DNA of 13,750 nucleotides from Candidatus Latescibacterota bacterium (GTDB taxonomy: Bacteria; Latescibacterota; UBA2968; UBA8231), in assembly GCA_022827165.1 (NCBI GenBank), contig JAJDTN010000384.1:1-13750 (forward strand). The letters run 5' to 3'. Below, piece after piece: positions 6,352-13,750 of the stretch. Positions within the stretch are counted from its first letter, which is position 1; each line of letters opens with the position of its first letter. The notes beneath the pieces were generated by a model that did not search any database, was not told the origin of the DNA, and saw only the letters and a list, made by a program, of their open reading frames with translations. The position numbers and the translations under genes are program-made.

Positions 6352-7439
6352 TCCCGGCCTCGTTCGTGGTTTGGTGTCCGCACGGGGACCTCCCGCTCCC
6401 GGGCGGCGGACTCGTAGAGGGCGTCCATCAGGCGCTGGATGCAGACGATCTCGGGGCCCGGTACCGGTGAGGGACCGCCGCTGCGCACCGCCTTCAGGAA
6501 CGCCGTGTACAGCCGCTCCATGCCGTAGCCGCCGGGGGCCAGCGCGCCCGGTGGAGGCCCGGCGTCGATCCAGGATCCGTCCTTCACGATGCGGAAGCGG
6601 AGAGGCGACAGGGAGGCCGCGCCGCGCTCCCCGAGGATCTCCCACCCTTCGTGGCGCCCCGATGGCGGCTGCAGCCAGTCCGCTTCGACGGTGATCACGG
6701 CGCCGCCCTGCAGCCGCACGAAGGCGAGGGCGAAGTCCTCGATCTCCGGCTCCACGGTGTCCACGTCGATGACGTCGAGGGAAGGCCCGAGGGCCTCGGG
6801 GGCGGTGCGCAGCCGCTGATGGCAGAAGGCGCTGGCCGTGACGGGCTCGGGATGGTCCAGCAGCCAGAGGGCCAGATCGAGGTTGTGGATCGTCCAGTGG
6901 GCGAGAATGCCGCCCCCGGCCCTGGCCATGCGGTGATAGTCGGGGTTGGTGGCGAAGCCGTGCACGCCGCCGCCCCAGGTGCGGATCGAGTGGACGTGGC
7001 CCAGGTCGCCGCCGGCGATGCGCTCCTTGAGCCAGACCGACTCGTCCCAGTGGCGGTACTGGAAGCAGACGCTCAGGAGGCGGCCGGCTTCTTCCGAGGC
7101 TGTCACCATCTGCTCCGCTTCGGCGGCACTCATGGCCACCGGCTTCTCACACAGGACATGACATCCGGCGTTGAAGGCCTGAAGTGCCAGTTCCAGATGA
7201 GAGTCGGGAAATGTGGTGATGCTCAGGACTTCGGGCCGCGTCTCGTCCAGCATCTCCGCCAATGTCCCGAAGGCGGGCGCTCCGTACTCACGCGACACCG
7301 ATTGCCCGCGCTCGGGGAGGATGTCGCATACACCCACCAGCTCGCACAGTCCAGCTTCGGCCGCGGCCCTGCAGGCGGGAAGGTGGCCGCTGACGGCGAT
7401 GCTCCCGCAGCCGGCCATGGCGACTCGGGTGGGCTTCAT
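6348..7439 (-). CDS. Gfo/Idh/MocA-family NAD(P)-dependent oxidoreductase
   Basis: The protein has 363 residues, normal for this family of sugar, inositol and cyclitol dehydrogenases. The N-terminal Rossmann domain shows GCGSIA (residues 10-15). An Asp (D39) at the end of the second strand suggests a preference for NAD over NADP. The family motif CEKPVA covers 97-102. H185 and D188 in HWTIHNLDLALWLLD lie in the position of the catalytic His and its partner. The last residues, TPNHERGRE, run into the overlap with the next gene. ATG 7439 fits the family N-terminus; the ribosome site is weak, with a GAGGA about 16 bp upstream. It is the first gene of a two-gene unit and no promoter is evident in the 171 bp before it. 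Substrate unknown, probably a sugar or polyol derivative. Confidence 0.9.
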   Translation of the reverse strand: MKPTRVAMAGCGSIAVSGHLPACRAAAEAGLCELVGVCDILPERGQSVSREYGAPAFGTLAEMLDETRPEVLSITTFPDSHLELALQAFNAGCHVLCEKPVAMSAAEAEQMVTASEEAGRLLSVCFQYRHWDESVWLKERIAGGDLGHVHSIRTWGGGVHGFATNPDYHRMARAGGGILAHWTIHNLDLALWLLDHPEPVTASAFCHQRLRTAPEALGPSLDVIDVDTVEPEIEDFALAFVRLQGGAVITVEADWLQPPSGRHEGWEILGERGAASLSPLRFRIVKDGSWIDAGPPPGALAPGGYGMERLYTAFLKAVRSGGPSPVPGPEIVCIQRLMDALYESAAREREVPVRTPNHERGRE

Positions 7440-7610
7440 GGGATTGCCGCAGAGGTCCTCGGGGATGTCGGCAGGGAGCTACCAGTGCCGCCCGAGGGGG
7501 CTGTTGATCACCCGCAGCCCGGGTGGTGAGCCGGGCTTGCATCCAATGTCAGAATCGCCGCGGGCACGGAGGAGGACTGACGGTCGGAGCTCGGCAGCAC
7601 GCCTTATAGC

Positions 7611-8255
7611 TCAATCTGAAGGGTCTGCTGGGCTGAGCGCCGACTCATCCAACCGTTCCGGAGCAATCGGCTTCGCCCCAATCCTCACCAAGTTCCCGTT
7701 TGCGGGGCTGCCCAGCGTCAGAAGGGGCTTGCGGGAGGCGGCGAGGTCGCGGGCGAACGTCTCGGTATTGCTATCCGGGGCGGCGTGAGCGATGAAGACC
7801 CGACTCGCGAGTGACGCCACGAATTCGTTGCGCTGGGCAGCGAGCTTTGCCGTAGGACGGCGGACGGTGGCCGGGAAGGGAGATAGAACGAGCAGGCGAC
7901 TCTCGTCGAGGGCCGGACGCCAGTCCCGGGGCACCCGCATCTCTTCGATGCCGCGAGCTGGGCAGACGACCACGGGCTGCTCGCCGCGGAGCAGCAGTCG
8001 GAGGCACTCCTTCTCCATGGGCGTATGAAAGCCGCCGATGACGGGGACGCGGGCCTCACGCATGGCCTTGGTGAGGTCGTAGGTCTTAAGGATGAGGTCA
8101 CCGGGGCACTGATTTGAGCAGAAGAGTGCCGTGAGCGGCTCGTGGAGCAGGCGCAGGTTCCCCCGGTGGACTACCCCTGGCGGAAGTGAGGGCGCAGGCC
8201 CGCAGTTCACGTAGTGCACCGCAGTGGTAGGCGGAGAGGCGTCGGGTACCGCCAA
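7611..8255 (-). CDS. Stand-alone DprA/Smf-like Rossmann-fold protein
   Basis: The product has up to 214 residues. It resembles the Rossmann core of DprA (Smf), the protein that loads RecA on incoming single-stranded DNA, but it lacks DprA's extra terminal domains. LTALFCSNQCPGDLI fits the first nucleotide-fold loop, VIGGFHTPMEKECLRLLLRG the helix region with the conserved His, and EQPVVVCPARGIE the next strand and loop. The start is unsettled. TTG 8255 is the longest option, limited by a TAG three codons upstream. GTG 8219 and GTG 8210 are alternatives; GTG 8210 overlaps the stop of a small ORF as GTGA and would give 199 residues, starting close to the conserved core. It follows the methyltransferase on the same strand after 159 bp. 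Its place next to a DNA methylase and helicase suggests a role in DNA sensing or defence, by inference. Confidence 0.7.
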   Translation of the reverse strand: MAVPDASPPTTAVHYVNCGPAPSLPPGVVHRGNLRLLHEPLTALFCSNQCPGDLILKTYDLTKAMREARVPVIGGFHTPMEKECLRLLLRGEQPVVVCPARGIEEMRVPRDWRPALDESRLLVLSPFPATVRRPTAKLAAQRNEFVASLASRVFIAHAAPDSNTETFARDLAASRKPLLTLGSPANGNLVRIGAKPIAPERLDESALSPADPSD

Positions 8256-8350
8256 GCCCGCCTAAGCAGCAGTCGGGGGCCTCGCGGTGCACTGAGTATT
8301 AGGTCTCCCGTGGGATGTACCACTGTGCTCAGGTGGATCGCTTCTGGCAC
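8207..8350 (-). CDS. Candidate small ORF (47 residues) before the DprA-like gene
   Basis: GTG 8350 has a well placed AGGAG ribosome site with 7-nt spacing, better than any seen for the DprA-like gene. The ORF ends at TGA 8209-8207, which overlaps GTG 8210 of the DprA-like frame as GTGA. That is the coupling style used elsewhere in the window. The first half, beginning PEAIHLSTVVHPTGDLIL, looks protein-like. The second half is rich in Arg, Leu and Pro and overlaps the long form of the DprA-like gene, as expected of a chance frame in GC-rich DNA. No homologue is recognised. It may be a real small gene, a coupling leader peptide, or noise. Confidence 0.25.
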   Translation of the reverse strand: MPEAIHLSTVVHPTGDLILSAPRGPRLLLRRAWRYPTPLRLPLRCTT

Positions 8351-8414
8351 AGTCCGTCTCCTATCTTGCGAAGTAACAGGCGATCGACAAGCCAGTAAAC
8401 AGCTAATCCCCATC

Positions 8415-11400
8415 CTATTCCTCCCCCTCATCCCCATCCTCGAAGGATGTCCTGACGACTAATGCATGCTCCAACTCAATCTCCTCCCAGAGGTCGCTTA
8501 GGCCCAGTGCTTCGAGGCAAATCTTGTCTATCTTGTCGGTGACGTACCGGCACTTAGCGAGGTTGTAGTTGCCGATGTTCTTTCCGGCATTCAGCTTGAA
8601 CACCAGGTTTTCGGCCATTGCCTGTTGCAGTTCAGACAGCAGGCCTAAGAGGTGACTTCGCTGGGCTTGGTCCAACTTTGCTGCACCGAAGGGAGCGCCT
8701 GCAAAGTTGCTCTGGGTCAGGTCAAAGTCATCCCCAATTGCTATCCACCAAACGAAGGCAAGCTTGCCATTGAGCAACAGGAGGGACAGATCCCTGTCTC
8801 TAGCGTTCCGAAAGCGGACTGTTCCATACTTGGTTTGGGGGATGATGCTGTCATCTGCGGCATAGGCTGGTGGCTGGTCTACACAAAAGGTAAGCCAATT
8901 GTAGGCGGTCTGCTTGAAGTGGAGGTGGTGCCCCCTGCGCCCTGGAGCAAAGTCGTTCTGGAGCCGGTACCCAGAATTCTCCAGTAGTGATCCGAACCCT
9001 TGGAGCAAACGGGCGTTGCCAAGCTTTGGGACCAAGCCGCCAAACTCTGAGTGAGAGAATGGCGAATATGACAGGCACTCGAACAGGGCCGGTCGCTGGG
9101 CGTCGAACCACCTGTGAAGCCGCGTTGTAAAGCTGTCCTTTGGCGACCTTGGGGACTTACGTGCAAGATAGATCGTATTGCGTACTCGCGTATCAAAGCT
9201 GAAAAGCGCGGAAGGAATGCGTCCAAACGACGAGTACCAAATCGAATCGGACTCCTGCTGCAGATATGACCGAAGGCTGGCGAATCCCGAACTGAACGTA
9301 AGGCTCAGTGGCACGATCATACTCGTCCGTCCAGTATTCCGGCAGACGTCAAGGCTTCGCTCCACGACCGGGGCGTAAATGTCCGGACACCCTGCCGTCT
9401 GAAATCCCTTCACCGCGTACAACTTGGCTACTTTTCGCTTGGAAACATAGGGGGGATTCCCAATAACCACATCAAAGCCGCCTCTGACCATGATGCCGTA
9501 GAACTCAGCCAACCAGTGGAAGGGCTGATGGCTGGAGCGCCAGCACTCGTAGGCACTGTGCCTATGGGGGCCCTTGTCGCAGTCGAGCGCCCTGTCTGGG
9601 GCTGCGCTATGCTCAGGCGATCTGTACGGGTCAACACCGTACTCGGTGGCCAGGTATCGGTCCATCTCGTCAGCAAGACTGCGGAGGCGGGCCCTAAGAG
9701 CCTGCTTGTCAGCAGAGGTCACTTCCCCGCCGAGCCTGGTCTGCTGCAACCGGAACTGGTCAAAGGCTCTGCTGGTGACTTCCGCCGCCTCGTTGATGCG
9801 ATCGAGGGCTGCCCGCTCCTCGGGAAACAGCTGTCGACGCTGGCCATTGGGCATGATCGTCATCGCTTCCCGCACGGCGTCCAAGGAGGTGAAACCCACA
9901 AGGGAGTTACCAGCACGGACGTTGAAGTCGATGTCAGGCAGCGGCTCTATCTGGTCATACCTCTCCAGCTGAGCCACGAGCTTCAGGAAGAGACGCAGCT
10001 TGCAAATTTCGACAGCCTCTTCCATGATGTCCACACCGTACAGGTTCTTGAGGACAATCGACTTGAGGATGTAGTAACGCTCGCTCGGGTGTTGGTCCGC
10101 CTCGTCCAGTATCTTGCGGAAGTCCTCTAGGAAACTTGGGCTGCGCTTACGCTCGGACCTCTTAGCATCGTCCAGAAAGCCACGCATTCCCTCCAGGCAG
10201 GCAGTATAGAGGGGCTCCAGGACGTTGAGAGCAGCGAACAGGAAGGCACCAGAGCCGCAAGTCGGGTCGAGAATCGACACGTCGCGTATGGCGTGCCAGA
10301 AGGCTCGGAGAAGCTCCGGCCCCTCGCTCTGGGCGATGACATCCGTAGCGAATCGTTCAATGTCGAGGTTTAGGGTAATGAGGTCGTTTATCTCAGTGAC
10401 CTCCCCGGCAGCAAGTGCTCTGCGGACCGCTTCGTATCGCTGGCGACGAGCGGCGACTTCCCGCCAAGTCTCAGTGGGAAGGGCGTGGTTTTCCGATGCA
10501 GGGGCTCTCCACCCACCACGTCCGGACATGTCGGCGAGGCCAGCGGGCAGCTCAAAGGGTTCGTCGATGGGGATCGGGCGCTCGTGCAGAGCGTTGCAGG
10601 TCATGCCGTGGGCGACGGCTGGGTAAATGTAGCGGTCGGGATCATCCCGCAGAAGCCGCCAAATTCCACTGTTGGGCCTGAAGGCGACGGGGCACTCCTT
10701 CTTCGCCGCGTCGAACAGAAAGGGGATGACGGTGTTGCGGGAGATGTAGCCGGTAATGTCCTCCTTGGTGTAGTAGGCGCCCATCTGCTTTTGGTTGACA
10801 TATTTCTCGAAGATGTAGCCGAGAACGTCCGGGTTGATCTCGTTGTCCTCCCGGCGGGGTCTCTCGTCCAAGTGCCAACGGTAGCCGTCGAAGAAGTCGA
10901 AGACTCTCTCAAAGGCGGCGTCGGGGATTGCTATGCCGGGGTTGTCCTGCTCAAGGTCGTGGACTTCGAAGAGGCCGCCGTTGAGGAAGGGGACCTTACC
11001 AAGGAGGGCCGCCAGTTCGGGAGCACGCTGGGACTCCGGCTGTCCAAGCCCTTGGTGGAAGAGTTTGAGAAGGAACTCGCGATAGAACTGCTGAAAGCGG
11101 CCGTCGCCATACGTGCTCTGGACCTGGCGCAGCTTGGTGCGAAGGTAGTCGGTGTTGTCGTCCAGAAAACCCTGTTTCTGGACGAAATAGACAAACATCA
11201 TGCGATTGAGCATCAGGGATGCGTACCAGTTGCAGTCACCCTTGGAGGTGATACCTTCAATAACCTTACCGAAGGCGGCCAACTCGGTCTGGAAGCGCTG
11301 GTAGAAGCGCCTGGTGACTTTCTCGACATCCAAAGCCTTCCCAACGCGAGAGGCAACGTCAGTGATCCCGATGCCCCTGGCCTCGTCCTCCAGGGTGATG

Positions 11401-11810
11401 ACGAATCTATCTAGGCGTTGCAGCAGCGGCTGTCCAGTCTGGCCCGTGTGGAAGTGATGCTCGCGGCAGACAGGGGGTCTACCAGTTTGTCGCTTTACCC
11501 ATTGCCAAACCTGCTGCGTGTGCGCGGCATCGACAAAGATGACGAGGTGCTCAAAGGCCCGCTTGGTGACCTGGGTCTCAATCTTGCGCCGAACCGGATA
11601 TTCCGGTATCGCCTCGTTGGGCGCCGGGGCGCACTCGAACACGGCAAAGCCGGCCTTCTCCGCCACGGGTGTGAGTGCGTATTCGTAACCGTCAACGAGC
11701 AGGACTAACGGCTGCGCCTGGTAATGGTCCCAGCCGAGAGCATCCACAAAGAGCCGCGGAAAGTCGAAGGCCTGCAGGTGGGGTCGCAGCTCTTCAGTGG
11801 AAACTGGCAT
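8415..11810 (-). CDS. Large N6-adenine DNA methyltransferase (Eco57I/PglX/DrmMI-like)
   Basis: The protein has 1131 residues. Motif I is DPTCGSGAF (from residue 515, S-adenosylmethionine binding) and motif IV is NPPY (785-788, catalytic, gamma class adenine or cytosine-N4). GAYYT at 344-348 is a hallmark before the catalytic domain of Eco57I- and PglX-type enzymes. The first 150 residues form a separate domain (LFVDALGWD ... EHLVIFVD ... QVWQWVKRQ) seen in large restriction-modification and defence methylases; I see no clear PD-(D/E)xK nuclease motif in it. The region after NPPY is probably the target-recognition domain, and its DNA is noticeably more AT-rich. The C-terminus is acidic (EDGDEGEE). 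ATG 11810 overlaps the helicase stop as TGATG, so the two proteins are made together, as in the drmD-drmMI pair of class 1 DISARM. It probably marks host DNA as self. Confidence 0.88.
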   Translation of the reverse strand: MPVSTEELRPHLQAFDFPRLFVDALGWDHYQAQPLVLLVDGYEYALTPVAEKAGFAVFECAPAPNEAIPEYPVRRKIETQVTKRAFEHLVIFVDAAHTQQVWQWVKRQTGRPPVCREHHFHTGQTGQPLLQRLDRFVITLEDEARGIGITDVASRVGKALDVEKVTRRFYQRFQTELAAFGKVIEGITSKGDCNWYASLMLNRMMFVYFVQKQGFLDDNTDYLRTKLRQVQSTYGDGRFQQFYREFLLKLFHQGLGQPESQRAPELAALLGKVPFLNGGLFEVHDLEQDNPGIAIPDAAFERVFDFFDGYRWHLDERPRREDNEINPDVLGYIFEKYVNQKQMGAYYTKEDITGYISRNTVIPFLFDAAKKECPVAFRPNSGIWRLLRDDPDRYIYPAVAHGMTCNALHERPIPIDEPFELPAGLADMSGRGGWRAPASENHALPTETWREVAARRQRYEAVRRALAAGEVTEINDLITLNLDIERFATDVIAQSEGPELLRAFWHAIRDVSILDPTCGSGAFLFAALNVLEPLYTACLEGMRGFLDDAKRSERKRSPSFLEDFRKILDEADQHPSERYYILKSIVLKNLYGVDIMEEAVEICKLRLFLKLVAQLERYDQIEPLPDIDFNVRAGNSLVGFTSLDAVREAMTIMPNGQRRQLFPEERAALDRINEAAEVTSRAFDQFRLQQTRLGGEVTSADKQALRARLRSLADEMDRYLATEYGVDPYRSPEHSAAPDRALDCDKGPHRHSAYECWRSSHQPFHWLAEFYGIMVRGGFDVVIGNPPYVSKRKVAKLYAVKGFQTAGCPDIYAPVVERSLDVCRNTGRTSMIVPLSLTFSSGFASLRSYLQQESDSIWYSSFGRIPSALFSFDTRVRNTIYLARKSPRSPKDSFTTRLHRWFDAQRPALFECLSYSPFSHSEFGGLVPKLGNARLLQGFGSLLENSGYRLQNDFAPGRRGHHLHFKQTAYNWLTFCVDQPPAYAADDSIIPQTKYGTVRFRNARDRDLSLLLLNGKLAFVWWIAIGDDFDLTQSNFAGAPFGAAKLDQAQRSHLLGLLSELQQAMAENLVFKLNAGKNIGNYNLAKCRYVTDKIDKICLEALGLSDLWEEIELEHALVVRTSFEDGDEGEE

Positions 11811-13750
11811 CAGGGGTCCCCTTCTGTTTGAGACAGTCCGAGGGAGCAGATGATCTGCGGGGCCTGCGCCTCGGTGGCTCCGTCATCGGTCAGGGAGAGA
11901 CGGTCCTCTTGACGCAGGGACATAACGATCTCGGCCAACTGGTGGTCCGAGACGCCACTACGAAGCTGCCGGTTGAGGGTGTCCACTGCCGACTGGCGCA
12001 GGGGATGCCGGTAGATATCGGCGATGGCCCGATGCAATGAGTCGACGTCGAACAACTGACCCTTGATGGTCTCGGCATACTCCTTGAGGCGGGTATAGGT
12101 GCGGAAACGCGCGCCGGAGGGCCGCCCCAACTGGCCGCCGACTCGTTTTTCCTCCCTGACGACGTGTTTGATACCCTCAGCAACGAGCTGGTGATGGCTC
12201 TCGTGGTGAGGATGCGCCGCGGTGTCCGGTCTGCACTCTGCGGCGGAGAGGATCTCCAACTGGGACTCAGTGATGCTGCGGCCCTCGCGGTCCACGTAAG
12301 CCAGGGCGTCGTTACCGTCGGCTGTGCGCATGAACACCAGGACGCCCTCGGGCCTCTGGGCGATGGGCTTGTGCTTTCGGGAGGAGAACACGACTTCGGG
12401 CAGATCGGCCACGGCTCTGTCCAAGGACGGGTCCGCTGCGATGGCGTTCTTCCATATCTGGTACGCGTGGGACGCCAAGTCTACCTCCCCCTCCAGGTCG
12501 CCATCCAGGATGCCGGCGCGCTCGTTATAAAGGTTGACGATCGCTTGGTCGTCGGCCTCGTCCTCAAAGAACGCCTCATCCGCACCGACCACCTCGGCGT
12601 TCTCCCTTAGGCGCTCACGAACCCTCGCACGCAGGTCGATGATCTTCTCCACGCCATCGGCGGGCAGGAAGGAGTGGCAGAGGATCTCTTCGGCCTCCTG
12701 GCCTATGCGGTCGACGCGACCCGCACGCTGGATAAGGCGGATGATAGCCCACGGCAGGTCGTAGTTGACGACGACGTGGCAGTCCTGAAGGTTCTGCCCC
12801 TCACTGAGCACGTCTGTGGCGATGAGGATGCGGAGCTCCCGGCGGGGCTTACCCTGTCCCGGTCGCTGATTGCTTCTTGGGCTGAATTGCCATGCCAGTT
12901 GGGTGGGGTTGGAGGAGTTTCCGGTGACGCCGGAAATTGATTGTACCCCTCTGCTCTTGAGCTGGGCCTCGAGGTACTCCACCGTGTCCGCGAACTGGGA
13001 GAACACCAGCACCTTCTCGTCCGGGAAGGTCTTCGTCAGCAGTGCGTGGAGCGCGCCTAGCTTGGCGTCATGGTTCGGATCCCATGCCCCGTAGTCCCTA
13101 AGAATGCTCTGAAGGGCGTCAGAGTCCGACTGGAGCTCGCTCTCGAGGGAGCTGCGGAAGAGGTCGGAGCGGAGCCACTTGAAGCGCCTGCTGTAGCGGC
13201 CTTGGTACACCGCGTATATGTCGGAAGCACGAGCCTCGAAGTCGGCCTGGGTCGAGGCCCCGCCGGTCTCCGCGACCGCTTCTTCCTGCTCGGCGTCGTC
13301 GTCCGGGTCGAAGAGGGATCCCTTAGCTTGGTCCGCATCCTCGTCGGTGAAGCGGGAATCCAGCATCTCGGCGTCCTGTGCGCCGAGGGGAAGGGGCAAT
13401 CCGTTGCGGATGGCGTGGAGGAAGACGTAATTGCGCAACACGTGCCGCTCGACGGACTGCAGGAAGGCCGTGCCACTGCTCTCCAGTCGCTTGAACAGGT
13501 TGACGCGGCAGAACCCAATGAGCCGCTTGCCAGCCCGCGACAGGTCGTCGATCTGCTTCTCATCCGCAGCAGTGGGGGGAGTCGTTGGGTTGTCGAGTAC
13601 GTAGTTGCCCAAGCCGTAGCGCGGCAGGTTGAGGCGCCGGATCACCTTCACGATCTTGGGGCAGTACAGCTTGGCGTATGGGTCGTTGGGATTTGACTCG
13701 TCGATGGTGAACTTGACGGTCTTTGGCACCCGGGTAGGGAAGAAGGAGGG
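11810..13750 (-). CDS. SNF2-type helicase, C-terminal part (DrmD-like; 5' end beyond window)
   Basis: The visible 646 residues run in open frame to the window edge, so the SNF2 N-terminal ATPase lobe with Walker A and DExx lies outside. The second RecA-like lobe is complete. KVLVFSQFADT (about 12985-13020) is motif IV, ATDVLSEGQNLQD (about 12782-12822) is motif V, and QRAGRVDRIGQ (12698-12730) is motif VI with its arginine fingers. An acidic stretch (DEDADQ ... DPDDDAEQEE) separates the lobes. After the helicase core come about 280 residues of family-specific C-terminal region (VGGQLGRPSGARFRTY). The sequence recalls DrmD, the SNF2 helicase of class 1 DISARM, and related helicases paired with large adenine methylases; this is from memory and needs a profile search. 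Its TGA overlaps the methylase ATG. It is presumably the first known gene of the defence operon. Confidence 0.87.
   Translation of the reverse strand, partial: PSFFPTRVPKTVKFTIDESNPNDPYAKLYCPKIVKVIRRLNLPRYGLGNYVLDNPTTPPTAADEKQIDDLSRAGKRLIGFCRVNLFKRLESSGTAFLQSVERHVLRNYVFLHAIRNGLPLPLGAQDAEMLDSRFTDEDADQAKGSLFDPDDDAEQEEAVAETGGASTQADFEARASDIYAVYQGRYSRRFKWLRSDLFRSSLESELQSDSDALQSILRDYGAWDPNHDAKLGALHALLTKTFPDEKVLVFSQFADTVEYLEAQLKSRGVQSISGVTGNSSNPTQLAWQFSPRSNQRPGQGKPRRELRILIATDVLSEGQNLQDCHVVVNYDLPWAIIRLIQRAGRVDRIGQEAEEILCHSFLPADGVEKIIDLRARVRERLRENAEVVGADEAFFEDEADDQAIVNLYNERAGILDGDLEGEVDLASHAYQIWKNAIAADPSLDRAVADLPEVVFSSRKHKPIAQRPEGVLVFMRTADGNDALAYVDREGRSITESQLEILSAAECRPDTAAHPHHESHHQLVAEGIKHVVREEKRVGGQLGRPSGARFRTYTRLKEYAETIKGQLFDVDSLHRAIADIYRHPLRQSAVDTLNRQLRSGVSDHQLAEIVMSLRQEDRLSLTDDGATEAQAPQIICSLGLSQTEGDP

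Noticed and set aside
7481..7610. Minus-strand open stretch between the DprA-like stop and the Gfo/Idh start, ending PPGLRVINSPLGRHW then TAG; it looks like the C-terminus of a lost gene.
   Set aside because: It has no start codon with a ribosome site, is only about 43 codons long, and I cannot tie it to a family. It may be a remnant, but it is not supportable as a gene.
10485..11414. Plus-strand 309-codon open frame opposite the methylase gene.
   Set aside because: It is a shadow of the methylase, whose reverse-strand frame carries the GAYYT, DPTCGSG and NPPY motifs.
7611..13750. Assigning the operon outright as BREX (PglX) or class 1 DISARM.
   Set aside because: No brxC, brxL or pglZ and no drmA, drmB or drmC are visible; only the two large proteins resemble such systems.

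Overview
The window is GC-rich bacterial DNA, with two functional blocks around a lone ATPase gene. The left two thirds are very GC-rich: bases 1201-1260 are 44/60 G+C by hand count. The set of enolase-superfamily, PhyH, class V aminotransferase and Gfo/Idh genes is typical of large-genome environmental bacteria. Latescibacterota- or Poribacteria-like metagenome lineages come to mind, but this is an inference with low confidence and there is no taxonomic marker gene here.

Bases 1-4331 (+ strand) look like one tightly packed operon. It holds the C-terminal part of an M14 zinc carboxypeptidase, an enolase-superfamily (mandelate racemase/muconate cycloisomerase type) protein with altered active-site positions, a PhyH-type 2-oxoglutarate/Fe(II) dioxygenase, a class V PLP-dependent aminotransferase-fold enzyme, and a metallo-beta-lactamase-fold protein. 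The last has lost most of its HxHxDH motif and is broken by a one-base frameshift. The three middle genes are coupled by overlapping or near-overlapping stops and starts. The substrate is not identifiable from sequence.

Bases 4332-5720 (+) hold an AAA_14/DUF4143 ATPase. Two identical 15-bp palindromes overlap its promoter and its GTG start codon, and the layout suggests a leaderless, autoregulated transcript. Bases 5740-7439 (-) hold a two-gene unit that converges on it: a Gfo/Idh/MocA oxidoreductase, then, with an ATGA overlap, a small protein made of two tandem dimeric alpha/beta-barrel-like repeats.

Bases 7611-13750 (-) look like a DNA-defence module. In transcription order it holds the C-terminal half of an SNF2-type helicase (its 5' end lies outside the window), a 1131-residue N6-adenine DNA methyltransferase of the Eco57I/PglX/DrmMI kind coupled to it by TGATG, a possible 47-residue small ORF, and a stand-alone DprA-like Rossmann protein. 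The helicase-methylase pair resembles the drmD-drmMI core of class 1 DISARM. No drmA, drmB or drmC follows; the DprA-like gene takes the downstream position. This block has visibly lower G+C (bases 9241-9300 are 32/60), which fits horizontal acquisition. No tRNA, rRNA, CRISPR array or insertion sequence was recognised.
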